The position numbers and the translations under genes are program-made. From contig JANNGZ010000436.1 in NCBI GenBank assembly GCA_031404155.1, positions 1-7,322 on the forward strand: a DNA stretch of 7,322 nt. The letters are read 5' to 3'. The notes under the pieces are model-generated. The model did no database searches, was not told the origin of the DNA, and saw nothing but the letters and a program-made list of their open reading frames with translations. Positions 1 through 7,322 of the stretch are shown here, piece by piece (the stretch's first letter is position 1; every line of letters starts with the position of its first letter). This stretch comes from JANNGZ01 sp031404155 (lineage in GTDB: Bacteria > Pseudomonadota > Gammaproteobacteria > Burkholderiales > Burkholderiaceae_C).

Positions 1-317
1 GTGAGCCGGCCCACGCCGCCCGCACCGGGCGTGGTGCTCACATGCGTGGCCATGCCGTCGACGATCGCCTCGGCGCGCCCGCCCATCGTGACCACCAGAC
101 CGACGCGCATCAGCGGAACACCACCCCCGCCGCCGCTGATCAAAAACAAAGTGCGCAGCGGTGAACGTGGCGGCAGGTCGAACACCAACTCGAAGCCGCT
201 CTGGGCGTCGCCGGAACCGGCCTCGACCCGCACCGACACCAGCGCCTCCACCACCTCGCGCGGCGCGGGCAGCGGCAGCGGGCCGATGTGCAGCGAGAGT
301 TGGATGCCCTTGTCCAT
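1..317 (-). CDS. eCIS spike protein, gpD/VgrG-like (Afp8/Pvc8 type), N-terminal part only
   Basis: Partial gene: 105 complete codons are present and the reading frame stays open to the window edge. It begins MDKGIQLSLHIGPLPLPAPR and continues with a beta-rich pattern containing FELVFDLPPRSPLRTLFLIS (about residues 43-62) and MRVGLVVTMGGRAEAIVDG (about 70-88). This matches the N-terminus usual for eCIS spike proteins of the phage late-control gene D / VgrG family, which trimerise beneath the inner tube and carry the puncturing tip. The ATG at 317 is chosen because a GAGG lies 9 bases upstream, overlapping the stop codon of the preceding LysM-like gene; the gap between the two genes is 11 bp. 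The gene order tube-like, LysM-like, spike is the usual eCIS baseplate order and supports the call. The OB-fold and needle regions lie outside the window, so completeness cannot be judged. The family assignment comes from recognising the pattern, not from a search. Confidence 0.8.
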   Translation of the reverse strand, partial: MDKGIQLSLHIGPLPLPAPREVVEALVSVRVEAGSGDAQSGFELVFDLPPRSPLRTLFLISGGGGGVPLMRVGLVVTMGGRAEAIVDGMATHVSTTPGAGGVGRL

Positions 318-326
318 ACTTGCCGG

Positions 327-330
327 CCTC
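327..330 (-). promoter_or_regulatory. Ribosome binding site of the spike gene
   Basis: GAGG lies 9 bases before the ATG at 317 and overlaps the TGA stop (331-329) of the LysM-like gene. Ribosomes terminating there would therefore sit on the spike gene's initiation signal, which suggests coupled translation. Confidence 0.55.
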
Positions 331-694
331 AACCGGTGATCACCGGAATCGCGACCCGCGCGCCGGGTGTGTCGGTGAGCGCGTTGGGGTCGGTGACGCC
401 ATTGGCATCGGCGATGCGCCAATACGCCAGTGGTTCGCCGAGCGTGCGGTTGGCGAGCAGCTCCGGCCGTTCGCTCGATGCCACCATCACATGCGCCGCG
501 AGCGCAATGCTGCGCGGCTGCGCGATGAAACGCCGGCGCAGGTAGGGGACGGGCGGTTGCGCCGCGCCCGAGGTCGGCGACAGCGCCGGCGCGGGCAGCA
601 ACGCGATCGCCACCTTGCGATAACGGCTCGCCTCGTCGAATGGGTTCGACGGGATCGCGCCGGCGTCGATCAGCATTTGGACCGGGTCGGTCAT
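329..694 (-). CDS. LysM-like eCIS baseplate protein (C-terminal Afp7/Pvc7-like module)
   Basis: A 121-residue protein that probably sits in the baseplate next to the spike. After an N-terminal stretch with SRYRKVAIALL (residues 23-33) and PYLRRRFIAQP (50-60), it has a degenerate LysM-like fold at about 67-118. The visible landmarks are RPELLANRTLGEPLAYWRIADANG (76-99, split here as RPELLANRTLGEP then LAYWRIADANG), P110-G111 and the final strand VAIPV (114-118). The 'll..r.lg...ywriadaN' pattern followed by PG and a short beta strand is typical of LysM-containing eCIS and T4 gp53-like baseplate proteins, where the module holds baseplate parts together and need not bind peptidoglycan. The ATG at 694 has a GGAG 7 bases upstream. 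A tube-like gene precedes it and the spike gene follows 11 bp later. No signal peptide or membrane segment is visible. The assignment rests on motif and context. Confidence 0.8.
   Translation of the reverse strand: MTDPVQMLIDAGAIPSNPFDEASRYRKVAIALLPAPALSPTSGAAQPPVPYLRRRFIAQPRSIALAAHVMVASSERPELLANRTLGEPLAYWRIADANGVTDPNALTDTPGARVAIPVITG
333..346. repeat. Perfect 14-bp palindrome at the end of the LysM-like gene
   Basis: CCGGTGATCACCGG reads identically on both strands. It lies in the last codons of the LysM-like gene, immediately before its stop and the spike gene's ribosome binding site. It has no loop and no following T-run, so it does not look like a terminator. It may be chance or a protein-binding or mRNA-structure element. 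Confidence 0.4.
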
Positions 695-732
695 GACGAC
701 ACTCCGCCCACGAAGTTGCGCGCTGCATTCAT
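691..732 (-). other. 13-codon micro-ORF bridging the tube-like and LysM-like genes
   Basis: The frame reads MNAARNFVGGVSS and stops. Its ATG (732-730) overlaps the TGA of the tube-like gene as ATGA, and its own TGA (693-691) overlaps the ATG of the LysM-like gene as a second ATGA. It could act as a translational relay between the two genes. It has no convincing ribosome binding site of its own and may be chance. It is listed as a possible coupling element, not as a protein gene. Confidence 0.2.
702..705 (-). promoter_or_regulatory. Ribosome binding site of the LysM-like gene
   Basis: GGAG with 7-base spacing to the ATG at 694, inside the 34 bp that separate this gene from the upstream tube-like gene. 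It supports 694 as the true start. Confidence 0.55.
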
Positions 733-1388
733 GGCAGGCCGTTCAAGCCCAGCGTGGCGAGCGACGCGCTGCCGGTCTTGGCCGCGAGCGCTTCGCGCGA
801 GCGCAGGTGGTTGAGGAAGATTGCGCCGCCCTTGTTCGCAAAGCCGACGTCGTCGGTGCTCAGCACCCGCAGGCCGAGTTGCACCTTGGCGCGCACCGGG
901 TTGAGCGCGGCATCGAAGGACTCCTCGGTGACCGAAAACTCGCTCACGCGCACCGGCACCACCCGCCCGCGCCCCCACACAAAGAGCACCAGCGGCGCCT
1001 CGGGCGGCACGATCTCCAGCGTGCCCGCCGCGCTCAAGCCTTCGAGCGCCTGCAACTCGGCCACGCTCGGGTTCACCAGCGCTTCCAGCGCGGCCAACTG
1101 CGGCGCGATGCCGTGTTCCACCGCGTTGGCGTTGCGCTCGGGCTCGGCCAGCGCGTCGGTGGCGTCGATCTCGGCGTCGAGCTTGATCGACTCGATCGCC
1201 GGGCCCTTCAGGCGGAACGGCATCGCCCGCTCCGCGCCGCCGTCGCCGCCGCTGCCCTGCACCTGGTAGCTGCGGCTGAGCGACTCGGGGTTGTATTGCA
1301 GCGCGATCGTCTGCCTTGCCGTGTTGCCGCCGGCGGCGAGGATCACCAGGCCGCCTTTGATCAGCTTGGGGGAGGTGGAGAGGCTCAT
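729..1388 (-). CDS. CIS tube-like / baseplate hub protein (PF19266-like, N-terminal Afp7/Pvc7-type)
   Basis: A 219-residue protein starting MSLSTSPKLIKGGLVILAAG. It carries the signature IALQYNPESLSRSYQ (about residues 27-41), the 'i.fqyNPesl.rs' element of contractile injection system tube-like proteins. Later come KLDAEIDATDALAEP (68-82), the beta segment LVLFVWGRGRVVPVRVSEFSVTEESFD (about 131-157, quoted in part: LVLFVWGRGRVVPV, SEFSVTEESFD), and the typical LNPVRAKVQLGLRVL (160-174). Such proteins have the tube fold of T4 gp19/gp54 and join the inner tube to the spike. The ATG at 1388 is preferred over an in-frame GTG at 1439, which would overlap the upstream DUF4157 gene and add a non-conserved, Arg/His-rich leader. 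The ATG has no clear Shine-Dalgarno and lies 14 bp after the DUF4157 stop, so coupling is likely. In Afp and PVC the tube-like domain and LysM module are joined, whereas here the LysM module is a separate gene. Confidence 0.82.
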   Translation of the reverse strand: MSLSTSPKLIKGGLVILAAGGNTARQTIALQYNPESLSRSYQVQGSGGDGGAERAMPFRLKGPAIESIKLDAEIDATDALAEPERNANAVEHGIAPQLAALEALVNPSVAELQALEGLSAAGTLEIVPPEAPLVLFVWGRGRVVPVRVSEFSVTEESFDAALNPVRAKVQLGLRVLSTDDVGFANKGGAIFLNHLRSREALAAKTGSASLATLGLNGLP

Positions 1389-1402
1389 GGTGGCGTGGCC
1401 GT

Positions 1403-3463
1403 TCAGTTGGCCATCTGGGCGTCGTCGGTGATGTTCCACACCGAGCCCAGGAAGGTGCCGCCGGCGGGGTCGGTGTTGACACCGGCCATGCCCGATCCCG
1501 TGGCCACGAAGGCCCCGGCGGTGCGCGAGGCGGCCTCGTCGACCAGTTCATGGTTCGGCTTCTGGATTTCGGCGACCCACTCGGTCACCTTGTCGGCAAA
1601 GGTCACGCTGTTGCTCGGCGTGCTCACCGTCTGCTCGATCTTGCGCTGCGGGTCGACCGCGCGCAGCATCGCGGTGAAGTTGGCGCGGTGGCTGTGTGTG
1701 GCGTGTACGTACTCGTGGCTTTGGGTGCCGGTGAGGATCGCCGCGGACTGCATCAGTTGGAAGCCCTCCCAACTGCCACGCGCGGTGGCCGAGAGGCTGA
1801 AGCCCTCGGTGGCCGGAATGCCAAGCGCGCCGCGGATCGCGGCGGCGTCCACCACCGACAACGCCGCCGTGGCCGAGTTGGTCGCCAGCCCCCACCACGC
1901 GTTGCGCAGCGGCACCGGGCCGGCGCCGCCGTTGCCCGTTGCGGTCACCTCGTAGAAGCGCCGCGCTTTGTAGAACGTCTCCCAGCTCGGCACGGTAAAG
2001 GTCAGCGTGCCGCCGGCGGTCGACAGCGCGCTGTAGTCGGTGATCGGGACCAGCGTGCGCGCGGCACCGACCAGCAGGTACAGGCGGCTCGGGTTCTGGT
2101 GGAAGGTGTTGAAGCTGCTGGTCGCGGTGGTCAGCGCCGGGTGGATTCGTGGCTGCGAGACGTAAGCGCCGGCGGTGAGCGAGCCGACGAAGCTGAAGCC
2201 GGTGTTCGGCCCGGCCGCGACCGCGGTGGCGGTGGGCGTTGGGTTGGTGATCGTCAGGTTGTGCCGGCCGAGGTCGGAAAACACCTTCGGCGGGTTCGGC
2301 CGCCCGGTGAACGAGTTTTCGGCACGAAGGTCGGCCACCGCGGCCCAGGGTGCGCCGCTGCGGTCGTTCACCGTCACCGCCTGGGTCAAGGTGCTCACCG
2401 CCGACGCCGTGCCGCCCGCGGGCGTGACGGTGTAGTCGACTTCCAGCGTGCCCGACAGCGCCATCGCGCCGCTCCAGCTGGTCTGGAAACTGGCTTCGGT
2501 CGCGGCACGGGTGACGCTGCCCTGGTTCGGGGTGGCGTAGCGCCAGGCGACGATGTTCTTCGTTTCGCCGGCGCGTGGCGTGAAGCCGATCGTCGCGGTC
2601 AGGCTGTCGCCGCGGGTCAGGGTGGCCGCCGGCGTGACCGACAGCGTGGGCGTGGCCGGCCCGGTGGCGGGTGGCGACTGGGCAGGGACGGCACCAGCGG
2701 CAGCGCCGGGGTCGGCAGGCGCGGCGTCGGTGCTGTCTGCCGGCGGCGGTGTCGGTGTCTCGGCCAGCGTGCCGGTGCCCTCCACGTCGCGCTGCAACAC
2801 CTGCTCGGCTTCATCGCCCGGCACCTGAAGCGTCTTGGATTCGCCCTCGGCCGTGGCGCGGGGTTGGCCCGCCGCGGTGCCGAAGGCGGTGTCGGCGCGC
2901 GCGGCCGAATTGCGCTGTTGCACCACATGCGCGAGCTCATGCGCCAGGAGGTGCCTGCCCGCAGGCGCTTCCGGCTGATATCGACCGCTGGCGAACGCGA
3001 TGTGACGGCCCACGGTCCAGGCGCGTGCGTGCACCTCGCGCGCGGAAGCGGCAGCCCGCGAGTCGGCATGCACGCGCACCTGAGAAAAGTCGTGGCCGAA
3101 GTGCTGCTCCATGTCGCGCCGCAGCGTGGGGGCAAGCGCTTCACCGTGGCTGGCAAGTACCGCAGCCACGCTCGCGGGTGCTGGCGCCGCATGCGTTGAC
3201 GCCGGCGAGGCACGGCGGTTCAAGGCCGACAGCGACGGTGGCGCCGAGGCCCCCACGGTCGCTGCTGGCGCGGCGGTGACCGCGTCGGCAGCCCGATGCG
3301 CCTGGTGTTCCAACGCGTCGTTGGCGTCGCCGATGCGGGTGCGCGTTCCGGGATGCAGGCCCGAGCGAGGGGCGTGCGGCGCATGCGCCACCGGCTGCGC
3401 GTTCGCTGCGGGGCGGACGGTGCGGGTCGCAGGCTTGGGCTGCTGCGCGAAGGTGCCTTTCAT
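1403..3463 (-). CDS. DUF4157 protein with second C-terminal HExxH; candidate eCIS cargo or protease
   Basis: A 686-residue protein. Residues 1-105 are Pro/Ala-rich and look disordered, with the leader DALEHQAHRAADAV (49-62) that commonly precedes DUF4157 domains. The DUF4157 domain spans about 107-183: LRRDMEQHFGHDFSQVRVH (114-132), WTVGRHIAFASGRY (149-162), then LLAHELAHVVQQ (172-183). H175-E176...H179 form a complete zinc-protease motif. A Pro/Ala/Asp linker (231-270) leads to a beta-rich Ig-like segment (about 271-367) and a further beta-rich region. The C-terminal domain (about 510-686) contains HEYVHATHSHR (583-593), a second HExxH, and ends SVWNITDD (674-681). DUF4157 (PF13699) is known to be strongly associated with eCIS loci and often forms the N-terminus of putative effectors. 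Whether this protein is a toxin, a structural part or a maturation protease is not shown. It has no signal peptide, consistent with internal loading. It lies between the small ORF (34 bp gap) and the tube-like gene (14 bp gap). The start at 3463 has a good AAAGGA. Confidence 0.88.
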   Translation of the reverse strand: MKGTFAQQPKPATRTVRPAANAQPVAHAPHAPRSGLHPGTRTRIGDANDALEHQAHRAADAVTAAPAATVGASAPPSLSALNRRASPASTHAAPAPASVAAVLASHGEALAPTLRRDMEQHFGHDFSQVRVHADSRAAASAREVHARAWTVGRHIAFASGRYQPEAPAGRHLLAHELAHVVQQRNSAARADTAFGTAAGQPRATAEGESKTLQVPGDEAEQVLQRDVEGTGTLAETPTPPPADSTDAAPADPGAAAGAVPAQSPPATGPATPTLSVTPAATLTRGDSLTATIGFTPRAGETKNIVAWRYATPNQGSVTRAATEASFQTSWSGAMALSGTLEVDYTVTPAGGTASAVSTLTQAVTVNDRSGAPWAAVADLRAENSFTGRPNPPKVFSDLGRHNLTITNPTPTATAVAAGPNTGFSFVGSLTAGAYVSQPRIHPALTTATSSFNTFHQNPSRLYLLVGAARTLVPITDYSALSTAGGTLTFTVPSWETFYKARRFYEVTATGNGGAGPVPLRNAWWGLATNSATAALSVVDAAAIRGALGIPATEGFSLSATARGSWEGFQLMQSAAILTGTQSHEYVHATHSHRANFTAMLRAVDPQRKIEQTVSTPSNSVTFADKVTEWVAEIQKPNHELVDEAASRTAGAFVATGSGMAGVNTDPAGGTFLGSVWNITDDAQMAN

Positions 3464-3470
3464 GCGTGCG

Positions 3471-3476
3471 TCCTTT
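3471..3476 (-). promoter_or_regulatory. Ribosome binding site of the DUF4157 gene
   Basis: AAAGGA with 7-base spacing to the ATG at 3463. It is the strongest Shine-Dalgarno in the window and lies in a 34 bp gap, so this gene can be translated without depending on its upstream neighbour. Confidence 0.65.
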
Positions 3477-3497
3477 CACCCGAGCTGCGATGCCTGC

Positions 3498-3760
3498 TCA
3501 CGCGTCGCGCGCCTGGGCCCTGGCCCGGCGCACCTGGCCGGCCACCGCCTCGACCAAGGCGGCGAGGCACGGCACGGTGCCCGGCGTCGCCTCAGGCGTC
3601 GGCGTCGGCGTCGGCAGGTCGCTGGCCAGGCGCTGCACCAGCGCTTCGCTCAAGGCCGCACCGAACGCCTGCGGCGATGCCGCGCCGAGCAACGCGCTGT
3701 CAACGCTCAAGCGGCCGATGTGCAGGTGCAGCTCGCGTGGCGGCGAGGTGGCGCGGCGGG

Positions 3761-3764
<4 letters not shown>
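3498..3764 (-). CDS. Small uncharacterised eCIS-locus protein (88 aa)
   Basis: I do not recognise a named family. The protein begins MTRRATSPPRELHLHIGRLS (residues 1-20), so a basic leader precedes a likely beta strand LHLHIGRLSVD (12-22). A probable amphipathic helix follows, FGAALSEALVQRLASDL (34-50), then a TP-repeat linker (PTPTPTPEATPG, 51-62), and a second helix, VPCLAALVEAVAGQVRRARA (64-83). The beginning resembles the short proteins, opening with a hydrophobic strand and a 'h.erL.l.g' pattern, that are often annotated as hypothetical beside phage-tail-like loci. The ATG overlaps the ATPase stop as ATGA (3764-3761), which indicates coupled translation. A G-rich tract (3771-3776) stands 6 bases upstream. 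It ends 34 bp before the DUF4157 gene. Coding is supported by the overlap and tight packing, not by a recognised domain. Its position suggests an adaptor or chaperone between ATPase and cargo, which is an inference. Confidence 0.7.
3595..3612 (-). repeat. Short tandem repeat encoding a Thr-Pro linker
   Basis: Three exact copies of the hexamer GGCGTC on the plus strand, read on the minus strand as alternating Thr and Pro codons inside the 88-residue protein. It likely forms an extended flexible spacer between two helices. A hexamer repeat can gain or lose units without breaking the frame. Confidence 0.6.
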
Positions 3765-5985
<2,221 letters not shown>

Positions 5986-5989
<4 letters not shown>

Positions 5990-7322
5990 GGCAGCAGGAT
6001 CCGCTGCGAGTTGTCGAACTCTGGCGCGGCGCCGCTCTTCAGCACCAGCGTGCTGTCGACGCCGTCGACACGCAGGCGCACCCAGCGGTTGCCGGCGGGC
6101 ACGCTGTTGGGGAAGCGGAACACCAGCGGGCTCGCGGCGGTGGCGCGCGGCTCGGCGGTTTCGCCGGTGGTGTCGAGCATCAGCACCGCGGTCTGCTCGG
6201 GCCGCACTTGCGGCCGGGTGCGCATCGTCACGGTCACGCGCGGCGGCACGCCGCCACGCACCGCGGTGGCCGCGGCCAGGTTCAGCGGCGGGCCGGTGTC
6301 CACCAGTACGGGGTCGGGGCTAAGCAGCAGCGCCACCGCATTCGTCTCGCGCGGGTTGGCTTCGCCGGTGGGTGTGAGGCGCAGGCTCAACTGCCACACG
6401 CCGGGGATGAAGTTGCTTTGTGCGGCGTCGTCGTTCGGCAGCACCAGGTCGAATTCGGTGCCGGCGTCGTTAGGCGTCACCGGCATCTCCAGTGGCGCGG
6501 GGAGCAGGCGGTGCGTGAGGCGCGCCACCGCGCCGCTGCCGGCCAAGCGCACGCCCGTCGCGCGCAGCGTGTCGCCCAGGCGCAGCACGCTTTGCTGGGT
6601 CAGCAGCGGCGCGGCTGCGAACAGCGTGGGCAGCGGCGGCGCCATGTCGGCCTGCACCACCACGCCGCGGTCGCGGCCGGTGGCCGGGTTCATCAGCCCG
6701 CGCGAGAGCACCGGCAGCGGGTTCACCGTGGGCCGCTCGGCTTCGATCAGCACCACCGAGACGTCGTACGCCGCCGAGGGCCGGTATTGGCTCTGCAGCG
6801 CCGACCACAGCTTGGAGGCTTCGTCCAGGCTCTGGCTCACCGGCGTGATGCGCAGCAACTCGGCCTGGTCTTCGATACGCGTGTCGGCCAGCGCCAGCAG
6901 TGTGGGTGGCAGCGCGCCGGGGTCGAGCAGCGCCGCGAGCATCGCGGCGGTGAGGCGCGGGCGCTCGTGCAGCAGGTGCATCGCGGTGCCGAGCAGCATC
7001 TCGGCCACGGCGTCGCCGCGCGCGTAGGCGGTGATCACGTAGTGCAGGTCCAGCGCCAACGGCGGGTTGCTCGAGCGCCGGCCCTGCGCGTCGTGCCAGG
7101 GCATCGCCTGGTTGCGCCAGCTGGCGTTGGGCGTGGCATGCACGAAGAAGATGTTCAGCCGCGGCGGCTCGTTCGGCCGGTCGAGGTCGATCAGGTCGGG
7201 CGCGATGGCCGACACCGCCACCGACGCACCCACCGCGCCGGCCAGGTTGGCGTCGACAAAGCCGCTGTCGATCAGGTTGCGCAGCGCGGCGGTCACGGCG
7301 CCGATGGCCAGTGGGGTGCTCA
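5986..7322 (-). CDS. DUF4255 / Pvc16-like tube terminator (cap) protein, start codon cut by window edge
   Basis: The frame is open to the window edge. Read from there it gives (M)STPLAIGAVTAALRNLIDSG, where only the TG of the start codon lies inside the window (7322-7321). This fits the family's usual 'm...laiaavt.tLr.ll' N-terminus better than the internal GTG at 7296, which would lose a conserved strand-helix start. Complete length would be 445 residues. The DUF4255 (Pvc16 N-terminal) domain covers about 5-200 of that numbering. Landmarks are LNIFFVHATPNASWRN (56-71), NPPLALDLHYVITAYA (86-101), EMLLGTAMHLLHERP (108-122) and the YDVSVVLIEAE strand (186-196). The remaining part, about 215-445, is beta-rich and Ig-like, ending SQRILLP. 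In Afp and PVC the orthologue caps the distal end of the inner tube and sheath and sets particle length termination. The ATPase gene follows with a 4-base overlap. The longer C-terminal part may add surface domains or scaffold assembly, which is an inference. Confidence 0.9.

Noticed and set aside
691..1551. 286-codon minus-strand frame overlapping the tube-like gene in another phase
   Set aside because: It is extremely Arg/Gly/Ala-rich and shares its region with the tube-like gene, which has the family signature. Only its last 13 codons are of interest, as a possible coupling relay.
1685..1717. Metzincin-type zinc motif (HExxHxxGxxH) at the second HExxH
   Set aside because: The residues are HEYVHATHSHR. 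There is no Gly at the expected place, and the later His is one position short of the metzincin third ligand. Only a generic HExxH can be claimed.
693..1955. 420-codon plus-strand open frame
   Set aside because: It runs antisense to the tube-like gene and the DUF4157 C-terminus. The sequence has no domain pattern and its end corresponds to no gene boundary.
1550..3199. 549-codon plus-strand open frame opposite the DUF4157 gene
   Set aside because: Its translation is Arg/Gly/Ala-rich with no recognisable domain. It lies exactly opposite a gene with clear motifs, and long antisense frames are expected in GC-rich DNA.
3464..3497. Promoter or terminator in the gap between the small ORF and the DUF4157 gene
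   Set aside because: The gap is only 34 bp and holds a ribosome binding site. No -35/-10 pair or hairpin plus T-run is visible.

Overview
The window is a GC-rich stretch (roughly 70% G+C by eye) carrying part of an extracellular contractile injection system (eCIS), the phage-tail-derived apparatus typified by the Serratia antifeeding prophage (Afp) and the Photorhabdus virulence cassette (PVC). Base composition and codon use suggest a high-GC proteobacterium, perhaps Burkholderiales or a myxobacterial lineage. The sequence alone does not settle this. All seven genes lie on the minus strand, so transcription runs from position 7322 down to position 1.

In transcription order the genes are: (1) a DUF4255 / Afp16-Pvc16-like tube-terminator or cap protein (7322-5986), whose start codon is cut by the window edge; (2) a 742-residue AAA+ ATPase of the Afp15/Pvc15 type (5989-3761); (3) an 88-residue uncharacterised protein (3764-3498); (4) a 686-residue DUF4157 protein with an intact HELAH motif and a second HExxH motif near its C-terminus (3463-1403); (5) a CIS tube-like / baseplate-hub protein (1388-729); (6) a small LysM-like baseplate protein (694-329); (7) the first 105 residues of a gpD/VgrG-like spike protein (317-1, running off the window).

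The genes are tightly packed. ATGA overlaps join genes 1-2 and 2-3, and all other gaps are 34 bp or less. No stretch lacks a gene, and no promoter, terminator, tRNA, rRNA, CRISPR array or insertion sequence is visible, so the window appears to sit inside one long operon. Genes 5-7 build the tube/baseplate/spike axis, gene 1 caps the other end, and gene 2 supplies ATP-driven assembly or cargo handling. Gene 4 is the best candidate for cargo or a maturation protease, and gene 3, between ATPase and DUF4157 protein, may be an adaptor. Sheath, inner-tube, gp25-like, baseplate J-like, fibre and tape-measure genes are not in the window and presumably flank it.

The most interesting element is the DUF4157 protein. 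It sits among structural genes and combines an N-terminal DUF4157 domain, a beta-rich Ig-like middle, and a C-terminal domain with its own HExxH motif.
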